DNA of 64,000 nt, taken from contig CBDDDL010000004.1 of the NCBI GenBank assembly GCA_965226645.1, positions 434,001-498,000 of the forward strand. Direction: 5' to 3'. The notes beneath the pieces are model-generated. The model saw only the letters and a list, made by a program, of their open reading frames with translations, searched no databases and was not told the DNA's origin. Of the stretch, positions 50,990-59,818 are shown in pieces. This DNA is from Poriferisodalis sp965226645. GTDB lineage: Bacteria; Actinomycetota; Acidimicrobiia; Acidimicrobiales; Poriferisodalaceae. The position numbers and the translations under genes were made by a program. Position 1 is the first letter of the stretch; each line of letters starts with the position of its first letter.

Positions 50990-51054
50990 GCTGCTGCTGA
51001 TGAATACGTCTCCTCGACCTCTGCTGGCTGAGCGAACGGTGGCAGACTCGCCGC

Positions 51055-51822
51055 GTGCATCGTCTGTACCTGTCGCAGGCTCGCATCGACGCTCCGAAGC
51101 CGGCGCACGCTGGTAACGAACTGGACGCGTCGCACGCCGTGGCCCGTTCGCGCGAGCCCCTCAACGGACGTCCATGGCTGATGCTCAACATGATCGCCAG
51201 CATCGACGGCGCGGCAGCACTCGACGGTCTGTCTGGCGGCCTCAGCGGCCCCGCAGACAAGCAGATGTTCGCTGCGCTGCGAAAAGCGGCCGATGTCATT
51301 CTCGTCGGTGCCGGGACCGCCAACTCCGAGCGTTACCGCGCACCTCGCCGATCGTCGGCACGATTCGCGATCGTTAGCGGTTCGGGGAGCATCGATCCAA
51401 GTCTTCCGCTGTTCGCAACAACCCCGACCAGCCCGGAGGCGCACATCCCTCTCATCGTGACCACAGCCGAAGCCGGTGCTGGCGTCGCGGCGGGCGTGGC
51501 TGGCCGTGCCGAAGTCTTCGAGGCCGGCACCGACATTGTCGACCTCAACACCGCGTTGATGCATCTTGGCGAACAGGGAGCACGCGTCGTGCTGTGCGAG
51601 GGCGGTCCGCGGTTGAACGCGAGCTTGCTCGCTGCCGACCTCGTCGATGAGATCAATCTGACGATCGCTCCGCTCGCCATTGGCGGATCCGCGCCCCGCA
51701 TGGCCGGCTCATCGAGCAGTCAACCCGATACCCCATCGCCACGGGGTTTCGATGTGGACCAAGTCATAGCGGACGGCAATGTGATGTTCGTGCGCTGGAT
51801 CCGTTCCGGTCACCGGTCGTGA
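51055..51822 (+). CDS. RibD C-terminal-like (pyrimidine/dihydrofolate) reductase
   Basis: A 255-residue protein with the RibD_C/DHFR-like NADPH-binding fold: WLMLNMIASIDGAAALDGLS, FAALRKAADVILVGAGTA and ARVVLCEGGPRLNASLLAADLVDE are the family blocks. Standalone members reduce riboflavin-pathway pyrimidines or other small molecules. No deaminase domain is fused and no other rib gene is near, so the exact role is open. GTG 51055 is the start used. Confidence 0.85.
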   Translation: MHRLYLSQARIDAPKPAHAGNELDASHAVARSREPLNGRPWLMLNMIASIDGAAALDGLSGGLSGPADKQMFAALRKAADVILVGAGTANSERYRAPRRSSARFAIVSGSGSIDPSLPLFATTPTSPEAHIPLIVTTAEAGAGVAAGVAGRAEVFEAGTDIVDLNTALMHLGEQGARVVLCEGGPRLNASLLAADLVDEINLTIAPLAIGGSAPRMAGSSSSQPDTPSPRGFDVDQVIADGNVMFVRWIRSGHRS

Positions 51823-51956
51823 TCCAGAACCGGCCCACACGACGTCGCGTGGCCCGCCAATTCGATGCTCTGAAGCTTCAACGGCTGGACTGCTGATCGA
51901 CTGGCTTCCTGATCGGCCGGGGCAACTTCGATGCACGAACAAATGCGCGCACTGTC

Positions 51957-51968
51957 GAACATTTGTTG
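51957..51968 (+). promoter_or_regulatory. LexA-binding SOS box
   Basis: CGAACATTTGTTGC contains GAAC-N4-GTTG, one base from the Gram-positive consensus GAAC-N4-GTTC. It lies about 100 bp before the lexA start, as expected for autoregulation. A second related arm, AACAAATG (51938-51945), is the exact inverse of CATTTGTT (51960-51967), so a wider operator is possible. Confidence 0.65.
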
Positions 51969-52070
51969 CTATCGTCGCTCGATGGAACAACAGTTCCGTA
52001 ACTGTGAGCACCAGGTGCTGCCCTGGCGGCACCGTGTCGTCAGGCAGCAACACCACGGAGGAGGACCGAA

Positions 52071-52736
52071 ATGCAGATGACTGAAGGCGGCGGCGCTGCA
52101 GACCAACGGGTCGCCCACCTCGGCAAGCGGCAGCGCGCCATGCTCGAGTTCATTGACATCACCCAGCGCGAGCGTGGCTATCCGCCGTCGGTTCGCGAGA
52201 TCGGTAAAGCGGTGGACCTCAGTTCGCCCGCCACTGTGCACCGACACCTGCGTGCCCTCGAAGCCGACGGGTGGCTGACGCGGGACCCATCGCGCCCCCG
52301 AGCGCTGATCGTGAACTTTGACTGGCAGACCGGCGTCAAGGGCGAGCGCCGTCCCACTCGTCATGTACCACTCATCGGCGACGTCGCGGCGGGCACCGAC
52401 GTTCTCGCGCAGCAGAACGTCGAGGAACTGTTGCCCCTGCCTGCCGACTTCACCGGAAGCGGCGAGTTGTTCATGCTGCGAGTCCGAGGCGACTCCATGA
52501 TCGACGCCGGAATCTGGGACCGCGACTACGTGGTCGCTCGGCATCAACCCGACGCTGAGCCAGGCGACATCGTGGTAGCGGGCATCGATGGCGACGAAGG
52601 AACTGTCAAGCGATACCGGCCGAACGGTGACGAGATTGTGCTCGAACCCGCCAACCCCAACCACGCTGCGATCGTGCGACCTGCAAACGAGGTGACGATC
52701 TACGGCAAGGTGGTGACGGTGATCCGTCGCGTCTAG
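52071..52736 (+). CDS. lexA: SOS repressor LexA
   Basis: A 221-residue repressor-protease. The N-terminal winged HTH (RGYPPSVREIGKAVDLSSPA and TVHRHLRALEADGWLTR) binds SOS boxes. The self-cleavage site is the Ala-Gly in GDVAAGTDVLA. The catalytic Ser is in VRGDSMIDAGI and the Lys in GDEGTVKRY. ATG 52071 has GGAGG 6 nt upstream. It is preceded by its own SOS box. Confidence 0.96.
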   Translation: MQMTEGGGAADQRVAHLGKRQRAMLEFIDITQRERGYPPSVREIGKAVDLSSPATVHRHLRALEADGWLTRDPSRPRALIVNFDWQTGVKGERRPTRHVPLIGDVAAGTDVLAQQNVEELLPLPADFTGSGELFMLRVRGDSMIDAGIWDRDYVVARHQPDAEPGDIVVAGIDGDEGTVKRYRPNGDEIVLEPANPNHAAIVRPANEVTIYGKVVTVIRRV

Positions 52737-52776
52737 CGGCGGACCATCAGACACAGCGTCGCGTGACGACGGCTGG

Positions 52777-53658
52777 ATGGGGACCAGAGCCTCGTCGCTG
52801 CAACCGCGAGTCGCAGTGTGCTCAACTTGGGCCGTGTTCACCGTCCTGACCCAGCCACCTCCCGATTTGGACGCTTCCACCAAGATCTGGATTCCCATAC
52901 GGGCTGGCACGGTGTTCGCCGAGCCCGGCGGCATGCTGTGCCATCGTCCCACCTCACCTGTCGGCGACGACTCATCTGTCGGCGCCTTCCTAGGAATCCT
53001 CGACGGCGTCGGGGTCTGGGCGGTCGATATGAATCCTGCCGGTGATGCTGCGCTCGACGAGGGTGATCTCGAACCCGTGCCTTTGCGAAAGCTGTACGGA
53101 CGGATTCCCGACGAGCACTGGCAAATAGCCGGGCGCGCCGCCCAGATCGTCGAGTTTGAACGCACGCATCGCTACTGCGGACGGTGCGGTAGCTCGACTC
53201 GGACCAACGATGCTGATCGGGGCAAGGTGTGCCCCGAATGCAAGCACATGGCCTTCCCACGGCTCAGTCCTGCGATGATCGTTCTCGTCGAGCGGGGCGA
53301 CGAGATCTTGCTGGCGTGGGGTCGACAGTTCCCTGGGCGCTTCTTCAGCGCCCTCGCGGGGTTCGTAGAGCCTGGCGAGAGCCTCGAAGATGCTGTTATT
53401 CGAGAAGTCCGCGAAGAAGTCAGTGTCGAAGTCGCCGACGTCCGCTACTTCGGCAGCCAACCGTGGCCGTTCCCGCACTCGCTGATGTGCGGCTTCACGT
53501 GCACCTGGCAGTCGGGCGAAATCGTCATCGACCCCGAAGAGATCGTCGAGGCCGGCTGGTACACCTCAGCTGATCTCCCGCCTTGTCCTCGCGGAGGCAT
53601 GTCCATCGCGGGGTGGCTCATCGAGGACTGGCTGCGCCGGGGCGCAGAATCGTTCTAG
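52777..53658 (+). CDS. nudC: NADH pyrophosphatase NudC
   Basis: A 293-residue Nudix hydrolase that splits NAD(H) and removes NAD caps from RNA. Four zinc Cys are present (YCGRCGSST, VCPECKHMAFP). The Nudix box is GFVEPGESLEDAVIREVREE, and the NudC hallmark SQPWPFPHSLM follows it. All catalytic positions are present. It lies 40 bp after lexA and is convergent with cysS. Confidence 0.94.
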   Translation: MGTRASSLQPRVAVCSTWAVFTVLTQPPPDLDASTKIWIPIRAGTVFAEPGGMLCHRPTSPVGDDSSVGAFLGILDGVGVWAVDMNPAGDAALDEGDLEPVPLRKLYGRIPDEHWQIAGRAAQIVEFERTHRYCGRCGSSTRTNDADRGKVCPECKHMAFPRLSPAMIVLVERGDEILLAWGRQFPGRFFSALAGFVEPGESLEDAVIREVREEVSVEVADVRYFGSQPWPFPHSLMCGFTCTWQSGEIVIDPEEIVEAGWYTSADLPPCPRGGMSIAGWLIEDWLRRGAESF

Positions 53659-53665
53659 CGGTCAT

Positions 53666-55105
53666 TCATTCGCGATGCCATGTCGCGCCGGTCGCACCGT
53701 CAGACACAACCACGCCCGCTGCTGCAAGATCGTCGCGAATCTGATCCCCTGCAGCGAAGTCCCGCGCAGCTCGGGCCTCCGAGCGCTGGGCCAGCAATGC
53801 CTCCACTTCGACGTCAGACAGACGGTCGCCGTTTGCGGAATCGCCGTCACCTGCGCCGGCCTCGACGCCGAGTACAGCAAGCAGCCCCAACGCCGTGCGC
53901 GCTGCTCGTTCGGCATCGGAGCGTCGCATTTCGTCAAGCGCTGTATTTGCGCTGCGCACGAGCCTGAAGACGACATCCAGCGCTGCGGGCGTGGCGAAAT
54001 CGTCGTCCATAGCAACGACAAATGACGCAACAGCGTCATCGTCAATGCTCCCAATCGATGCAGCCTCAAAGTCTGCTTTCCGCAACCCGATGTCACTTTC
54101 GACGGCGATCCCCGCTGCAGCCATCCGCCGAGCGAAGGCATCCAGCCGGCCGACTGCGCTGCGGGACGCCTCGAGGGCTTCGGCGCCCATCTCCATCGCT
54201 CGCCGATAGTGGGTCTGCAACGCAAGCAGGCGAACAGCGCGAGCCCCAACGGCATCGATGGCCTCAGCCAGGTTGGTGAAGTTGCCCAACGACTTGGCCA
54301 TCTTCTGGGTGCCGACATTCACCATCGCACTGTGCATCCAGTAGCGCGCAAACTGCTCGCCCGATGCCGTGACCTGCGCCCACTCGTTCTGGTGGTGCGG
54401 GAACACCAGATCATCCCCGCCGCCGTGAATGTCAAAGCCTGGGCCGAGCGCCGCTAGTGACATGGCGACGCATTCGGTGTGCCAACCGGGCCGGCCGTCG
54501 CCCCAGGGCGTCGCCCAGCGCGGCTCGCCCGGCCGCGCCGCCTTCCACAGCGCAAAATCCAGCGGCGAGCGCTTCTCGGGATCAACTTCGACGCGCGCGC
54601 CGGCGTCGTCTTCTAGCTGCGACAAGGACCGGCCCGCGAGACGGCCATACCCACGTGCGGCCTCAACGGCGAAATAGACGCCCTTGCCATCGATGATGTA
54701 CGCGGCACCCATCGATACGAGCGTGTCGATGACGTCAACCATCTGGGAGATGAAATGCGTGGCGTGCGGCTGGGAATGTAGGACGAGCACGCCCAGGCGT
54801 CGCATTTGCTCGTCATATGCCGCAGTGAACTCCGCGGCGACTTCAGCTTCGGTGCGGCCTTCGCCGTGGGCCCGGGCGACGATCTTGTCGTCGATGTCGG
54901 TGACATTCGACGCCAACGTGACAGCGAGACCGCACCACTCCAGGTACCGCCGAATCGTGTCGAACGTCAGCGCCGTGCGTCCGTGCCCCAGATGCGGCAC
55001 GTCATAAACGGTCGGACCGCAGACATACATCGACACCTCGCCAGGCGTGCGCGGGACGAAGGCGGTCTTGCGCCGCGTCATCGTGTCGAAGATCTGCAAA
55101 GTCAT
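53666..55105 (-). CDS. cysS: Cysteinyl-tRNA synthetase
   Basis: A 479-residue class I synthetase charging tRNA-Cys. The zinc-binding CGPTVYD and HIGH-type PHLGHGRTALTFD are at residues about 29-46, followed by NVTDIDDKIVARA. Further zinc ligands are in GWHTECVAMS and GGGDDLVFPHHQNE. The KMSKS loop reads KMAKSLGN. ATG 55105 gives the normal length; 106 more codons upstream are open but unrelated. The 137-bp gap to the CPBP gene shows nothing recognisable. Confidence 0.95.
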   Translation of the reverse strand: MTLQIFDTMTRRKTAFVPRTPGEVSMYVCGPTVYDVPHLGHGRTALTFDTIRRYLEWCGLAVTLASNVTDIDDKIVARAHGEGRTEAEVAAEFTAAYDEQMRRLGVLVLHSQPHATHFISQMVDVIDTLVSMGAAYIIDGKGVYFAVEAARGYGRLAGRSLSQLEDDAGARVEVDPEKRSPLDFALWKAARPGEPRWATPWGDGRPGWHTECVAMSLAALGPGFDIHGGGDDLVFPHHQNEWAQVTASGEQFARYWMHSAMVNVGTQKMAKSLGNFTNLAEAIDAVGARAVRLLALQTHYRRAMEMGAEALEASRSAVGRLDAFARRMAAAGIAVESDIGLRKADFEAASIGSIDDDAVASFVVAMDDDFATPAALDVVFRLVRSANTALDEMRRSDAERAARTALGLLAVLGVEAGAGDGDSANGDRLSDVEVEALLAQRSEARAARDFAAGDQIRDDLAAAGVVVSDGATGATWHRE

Positions 55106-55242
55106 GTCTGGAAGGCCTGCACCGCGTCGGAATGCCGGGACGGGCTGCAAGGGTACTGACGGCCATTCGGGCGAGCCGTCGATTTGTGCTCCGGCCATCG
55201 CACGCAGACCGGTCACCGGCCCTGGGGCGTTGGCTGCCTCCG

Positions 55243-56058
55243 CTACTGCGGGACCCCGCCATTGAGCGCTGCGTCCAAGCCCCAGACCGCGAGGTTGTGA
55301 GCGGCATGCAGGCCGACGCCTGCCCACCACCCATAGCGCACACGAGCGATCGTGAACATCAGGCCGAGCCACAACTGCGGACTGACAACCAATGGAACAC
55401 TCACGATTGCGGCGACCGACCATTGCACCTCATAGTTGTTGAGATGCACCAGGCCGAACGCTGCGATCGAACACCAAACCGGCCATTGCGGGGAATCCGA
55501 CCACCAGCGCTCGACCACTGCTCGCCATGTCGGCAGCGGTGATGCATCTGCCCCAAGAGAACTGGACGCTCCACCTCTGGCGGTGAGTGCCTGAGCCCAC
55601 AACACGCATGCGGCCACCGCAATTGATGCGAACACTGCCGCGGCCACCGCCGCCGACACCCCGCCCCCCACGAAGCTCAGCGCGCCAAGGACACCCACTG
55701 CGCCGAGTGCACCTAGGCGTAGCGGTGCCGAGACAGCCAGCCGGTAGACCACTTCTTCGAACAAGGGCGCGAACAGTGCAACGAGCACGAACTGTCCAGC
55801 GAGGGAGTACTCGTCCAGCGTGGTCTCCAGCGTGTTCTCGAACCGGCTGCCCACCGCGAGACTTGAGATCTGGTACGCGACGAACGAGCCGACGAGTCCA
55901 GCGACAAACAACAGCCCGAGTCCCGCCGGCCATCGACGGGGTGCGGCAGCATGCTGCCAGTCGGGTCGGATCACGAAGGACGGGTTGACCGTGGCCCACG
56001 CGCCGCGCGGCGTCGCGGGGTCTTCGGGCCCTCCCGCAGGGGGCCAGCCGCTGCTCAA
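55243..56058 (-). CDS. CPBP-family intramembrane metalloprotease
   Basis: A 271-residue polytopic membrane protein of the CAAX-protease/bacteriocin-processing (CPBP, Rce1-like) family. The three motifs are FEEVVYRL (catalytic Glu pair), AFGLVHLNNY (His) and GVGLHAAHNLAVW. The N-terminal 45 residues are soluble and Pro-rich. Its ATG overlaps the stop of the HTH gene (ATGA), so the two are coupled. The substrate is unknown. Confidence 0.9.
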   Translation of the reverse strand: MSSGWPPAGGPEDPATPRGAWATVNPSFVIRPDWQHAAAPRRWPAGLGLLFVAGLVGSFVAYQISSLAVGSRFENTLETTLDEYSLAGQFVLVALFAPLFEEVVYRLAVSAPLRLGALGAVGVLGALSFVGGGVSAAVAAAVFASIAVAACVLWAQALTARGGASSSLGADASPLPTWRAVVERWWSDSPQWPVWCSIAAFGLVHLNNYEVQWSVAAIVSVPLVVSPQLWLGLMFTIARVRYGWWAGVGLHAAHNLAVWGLDAALNGGVPQ

Positions 56059-56360
56059 ACCTCGTCGACCTCGAGATCCTGCGGTCGCGCCTCGGGGTAC
56101 AGGTGTTCGAGACTTCCCGGCTCAACACGGCATTGCTCCACGAAGCGATCGACATCTGCAAATTGAAGCCGGATCACGCGGCCGAATCGGTATGCCGGGA
56201 GATCGCCCCGATCAATGAAGCGATAGAGGGTTCGCGTGGTGATACCCATTCGGTTGGCGGCCTTGAGGGTCGACAGCCAGACGATCTCGGGATACGAGTC
56301 GTCCCTGTCGTCACGGACCTGCTCTAGCTCGTTACCCAACCCCATCGGCTCCTCGGGCAT
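56055..56360 (-). CDS. Excisionase-type helix-turn-helix DNA-binding protein
   Basis: A roughly 101-residue protein with a MerR/excisionase-like winged helix: WLSTLKAANRMGITTRTLYR followed by FIDRGDLPAYRFGRVIRLQ. The rest is acidic. Two adjacent ATGs (56363, 56360) follow GGGAGG; the second has better spacing. In actinobacteria such BldC-like proteins are developmental or pilus regulators rather than phage excisionases. It is divergent from the Tad operon, sharing the A/T-rich gap 56364-56583, which suggests it may control that operon. Confidence 0.88.
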   Translation of the reverse strand: MPEEPMGLGNELEQVRDDRDDSYPEIVWLSTLKAANRMGITTRTLYRFIDRGDLPAYRFGRVIRLQFADVDRFVEQCRVEPGSLEHLYPEARPQDLEVDEV

Positions 56361-56497
56361 CATCGCACCTCCCTATTGGTCGGCCAGCGCCTTTTCAGCC
56401 GTCGGCAGTCCGCCGATGTCGTGCTGCCAACGTTAGTGCGCGTGCCGGGACCGGTGGCGCATCTCCGCACCAATCGTCGGTATCGCGCGCTATATCG

Positions 56498-56518
56498 CAA
56501 TATGTATACGACATATTG
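56498..56518. promoter_or_regulatory. Perfect inverted repeat in an A/T-rich island
   Basis: CAATATGT-ATACG-ACATATTG is a perfect 8-bp inverted repeat. It lies in an A/T-rich stretch (about 56490-56550) that stands out in this GC-rich DNA. A second palindrome, GTGTC-T-GACAC, is at 56552-56562, about 22 bp before the first Tad gene. The layout looks like operators and the promoter of the divergent HTH and Tad genes. Confidence 0.6.
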
Positions 56519-56583
56519 GACCTATTTGAATATGTGTCAATTATTCTTTTGGTGTCTGACACGCGAGTGCCTAGGTTCGAATT

Positions 56584-57270
56584 GTGCCCCCAGCCGGACC
56601 TTCGCTCACACGCGAGCCGTCGTTGCCAAGCGCCGGACCGCAGCAGCGTCGCGTGCTGTCCGCTCGCACCGGCGTCCGTGCCCGTGCAGTCGCAGGCGGG
56701 GTGCTTTGTGCGGGAGCGGCCATGGGGCTGTGGTGGGCATTCGAGCGCGCCGACGCCGTCCCGGACACGAGCTACCTCGTTGCCCGCTCGCCGCTCATTC
56801 CGGGAAACGCCGTGGAGACCGGCGACATCGGATCGATTCCGATCCGCCTTCCTGATGAGGTCGCGGCGACCGCTGTGTCCGAACGCGCCGAGGTGCTCGG
56901 CGGAGTCGTCGTTCGAGCCGTTCATGTCGGGGAGTTGCTCTCGTCGGGCGACGTCGTGCAGCCCGATGTCGCAGCGACTCGATTGCGTGGCTACACGATC
57001 GCCGTCGAGCTCGATCGACCCCGTGCCCTCAACGGGAGTCTGGTTCCAGGAGAACGCGTTGACGTCATCGCTATCGATCGCGATGACCCCGGTGGCGGAT
57101 CAGTCCTAGCGCCCGACGCCGCAGTCTTTGCTGTCGCAGGAGCAAGTGACGTCGGCGCGCTCAGCGGCGCTCTCACTGTCACGCTGCACGTCGCGAAGGT
57201 GTCCGAAGCCACCGCCGTCGCCGCCGCGGCCGACGAGAACGCGCTCACACTGGCGCGGGTGTGGCCGTGA
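56584..57270 (+). CDS. CpaB/RcpC-like SAF-domain pilus assembly protein
   Basis: A 228-residue protein with one N-terminal membrane helix (VAGGVLCAGAAMGLWWAF, near residues 36-53) and an external SAF domain (SYLVARSPLIPGNAVETGDI, RPRALNGSLVPGERVDVIAID). CpaB/RcpC proteins sit in the Tad/Flp assembly complex at the cell envelope. GTG 56584 is the start; it is the first gene of the Tad operon, after the A/T-rich regulatory gap. Confidence 0.85.
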   Translation: MPPAGPSLTREPSLPSAGPQQRRVLSARTGVRARAVAGGVLCAGAAMGLWWAFERADAVPDTSYLVARSPLIPGNAVETGDIGSIPIRLPDEVAATAVSERAEVLGGVVVRAVHVGELLSSGDVVQPDVAATRLRGYTIAVELDRPRALNGSLVPGERVDVIAIDRDDPGGGSVLAPDAAVFAVAGASDVGALSGALTVTLHVAKVSEATAVAAAADENALTLARVWP

Positions 57271-58498
57271 GGACGAGCGCGCACGTGCTCGTGCTGGGCT
57301 TCGCAACGACGCAATCGGAATGGCCTCGGCGCGTCGTGGAATGGACGACATCGGGCTCGCTGCGGGCTGATTTCGCGCAATGCATCTCGCCAGCTGAACT
57401 CGTGAAGCGCGTGCGCTCGGAATCTCGTGCCACGGCCCTGCTCATCGACGAGGGCACCGGGCATCCGACACCTGAAGTGCTCACAGTGCTGCAAGAGGGT
57501 GAGTGCCTCCTCATCATCGTTGGAGAGAACGGCCTTCCGCAGTGGGCGAGCCAGGAGCGCACCGACTGCGGCCAGACTTCGGCCCGCACGAGCTCAGTCG
57601 CAGCCTCGGCGCTCGATTCGCAGCTACCGAGCACTACGGCGCTGCGACACACAACATCGAATCTCACCACGATCGCGAACCGTCCGACGGTGCACTGGTC
57701 GCCGTGTGCGGGCGCCCCGGCAGCGGGGTCTCCACGACGGCGATCGCGCTCGCTCAGGGTCTCGCCGACTGCGACCGCTCCCGCCGCGGCGTTCTGCTCG
57801 CAGATCTGTCGTGGAGGGCGGATCAGGCGCTGCTGCACGACGCCGCTGCAGATCGGCCGAGCATCGCAGAACTCTTCGATGCCGCGGCGAGCCGTGAACC
57901 GCAGCCGGCAGACCTTGAGTCACTGACCTTCAGCGTTCCCCAGCGCGGCCACGACGTGCTGTTGGGCCCTGCTGGCGGTTTCGATCGAAGGGGTATCGAA
58001 GGCCTGTCGATGCAGCGGGCTCTGGCCGCCATGCGCGCCAGCTACAGCGTCACCGTGCTCGACCTTGACGACGACTTCGCCAACCCGGCCACCAGGCGCG
58101 GCCAAGGCGGCCGCCCCACCGTCGATCTCGACGCTGTCACCACTGCTGATGCGATTGTGATCGTCGGCGTTCCGTCGCTCACCGGTCTCGGGGGCCTTCT
58201 GGCGGCGGTGCACGAGTTGCATGTCAATGGAGTGCCTTCGTCGCGCATTCGACCGGTTCTGGCACGCATTCCCCAGCGGCGGAGGCTGGCCGGTCACGCA
58301 CGAGAGTTGGACTTGCGCCTGGCCAGCGAAGCACTTGTGTCCGACGCTGTCCGCAGTCATGAGCGCCCAGAGCTGGACGACATTCACGGCAACGCGTTGG
58401 CGATGCCACGGCATTTCGTCGACATCCTGATGGCGACGGTCAGCGATATCGCAACGGCTGCGCGGTTCGGGGGCCTCGTGCCGACGGAATCGTCGTGA
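57267..58498 (+). pseudogene. TadZ/CpaE-like ATPase, frameshifted
   Basis: Two frames make up one pilus-localisation ATPase. The N-terminal receiver-like domain starts at GTG 57267 (VLVLGFATTQSEWPRRVVEW) and runs to ENGLPQWAS. The same domain then finishes in the -1 frame (GAHRLRPDFGPHELSRSLG), followed by a MinD/ParA-like ATPase with the deviant Walker A GRPGSGVSTTAIALAQ, ADLSWRADQ and VTVLDLDDDFANP. One missing base near 57551-57556 explains the break. Alternatively the ATPase starts on its own at GTG 57503 after AGAGGG. All other genes of the operon are intact, so an assembly error is quite possible. Confidence 0.75.
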
Positions 58499-59751
58499 CC
58501 GAGACGTCGCCGCTTGCCGAGATCGAGCGCTCGGTGCAGGCACGTGCGAGGGACCTCGGCTTGGACCCTCGTGCGCCCGGATCCGATAGCGCGCTCAGCC
58601 AGTTAGTCAATGAAGAGGTGCGGCGGTGGAATCTTGACTTCAAGCGAGGCATGCGTCCTCGAGCGCTCTACGACGCCGGCCGCATCGCCGAACGAGCCAG
58701 GCGCGATCTGCTCGGCTACGGACCGCTCGAGCCGTTGTTGGACGACGACGTCGTTTGGGAGATCATGGTCAATGCGTCTCACAAAATCTTCGTCAACCGT
58801 CACCAAGGTCCCAGCGGGTACCACGACGAGGCGTTTCACGACGACGAACACGTCCGCCGGACCTTGACGCGGATTCTCGACGACGCATCCGGATCGCACC
58901 GCAAGCTGGATCCGAGCGAAGGCCTCCGGGACGCACAGCTCGACAACGGCGCACGCCTGCACATCGTCCACGACGACATCGGCCGGGGCGGGCACCTCAT
59001 CTTCAACGTCCGCAAGTTCACCGGAGTCGCATTCGCAACGCTCGAAGAACTGACCCTCGTGGGCACCCTCACCCCACAGGTCGCCGATCTTCTGCGCGCC
59101 GCGGTTCGAAGCCAGCGGTCGATCCTGTTCGCGGGTGCCCCTGGCAGCGGCAAGACAACCCTGCTGCGGTGCTGCGCTGCCGAACTTGATCCGTCGTTGC
59201 GGGTCGTGACCGCCGAGGAAGTCTTCGAGGTCGAGATCCCGCTGCCGAACGTTGCGAGTATGCAGACACGCCCTGGCCGAGCCGAGCGATCCCCAGTTGA
59301 CCTTCGTCGCCTGGTATCGGGCTTCTTGCGAATGGCACCCGATGTGGCCGTGGTCGGCGAGGTCCGCGACCGTGAAGCCGTGCCGTTGCTGCTGACTCTT
59401 TCGAGCGGTGTCACCGGATACGCCACCATTCACGCTGGCTCTGCTCGCCAAGCGCTCGCGCGGCTCCGTTTGATGTGTCAAATATCGCCAGAAGTCCGCG
59501 GCATGCCAGTTGGCGCGATCAGTCAGCTGATCACCGACTCGATCGACATCGTCGTCCATCTCCGACGAGGTTCGCTCGGCGTGCGGATCAGCGAGATTCT
59601 CGCCCTCGAAGATTCAGGCCCCGACCTGGGTGAACCGCACTTCGCGACGACCACGCTGTTTAGCGACGACGACGCCCGTACCACCATCGGGACCACCATC
59701 GGGACTGGGCAGACGCCATCTCGAGCGGTCGAGCTGCCCCAACCATCGTGA
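58495..59751 (+). CDS. TadA/CpaF-type secretion ATPase
   Basis: A 418-residue hexameric motor ATPase that drives Flp pilus assembly at the inner face of the membrane. Walker A is ILFAGAPGSGKTTLLRC near residue 215, and the Asp/Glu box and His box of the GspE superfamily follow (FLRMAPDVAVVGEVRDREAV, GYATIHAGSA). GTG 58495 shares GTGA with the tadZ stop. The C-terminal tail of about 40 residues is Thr-rich with a short TTIGTTIGT repeat. Confidence 0.94.
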   Translation: MTETSPLAEIERSVQARARDLGLDPRAPGSDSALSQLVNEEVRRWNLDFKRGMRPRALYDAGRIAERARRDLLGYGPLEPLLDDDVVWEIMVNASHKIFVNRHQGPSGYHDEAFHDDEHVRRTLTRILDDASGSHRKLDPSEGLRDAQLDNGARLHIVHDDIGRGGHLIFNVRKFTGVAFATLEELTLVGTLTPQVADLLRAAVRSQRSILFAGAPGSGKTTLLRCCAAELDPSLRVVTAEEVFEVEIPLPNVASMQTRPGRAERSPVDLRRLVSGFLRMAPDVAVVGEVRDREAVPLLLTLSSGVTGYATIHAGSARQALARLRLMCQISPEVRGMPVGAISQLITDSIDIVVHLRRGSLGVRISEILALEDSGPDLGEPHFATTTLFSDDDARTTIGTTIGTGQTPSRAVELPQPS

Positions 59752-59818
59752 GCCGGTCCCCACTCCCCGAGCGCCTCGCGACTGCGCCCTCCACGGCGTG
59801 TGCTGCGACTCGTTCCCC

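Noticed and set aside
50785..51054. Cobalamin riboswitch upstream of the B12-dependent reductase
   Set aside because: I could not find the conserved B12-box sequence or its flanking helices in the leader on the minus strand.
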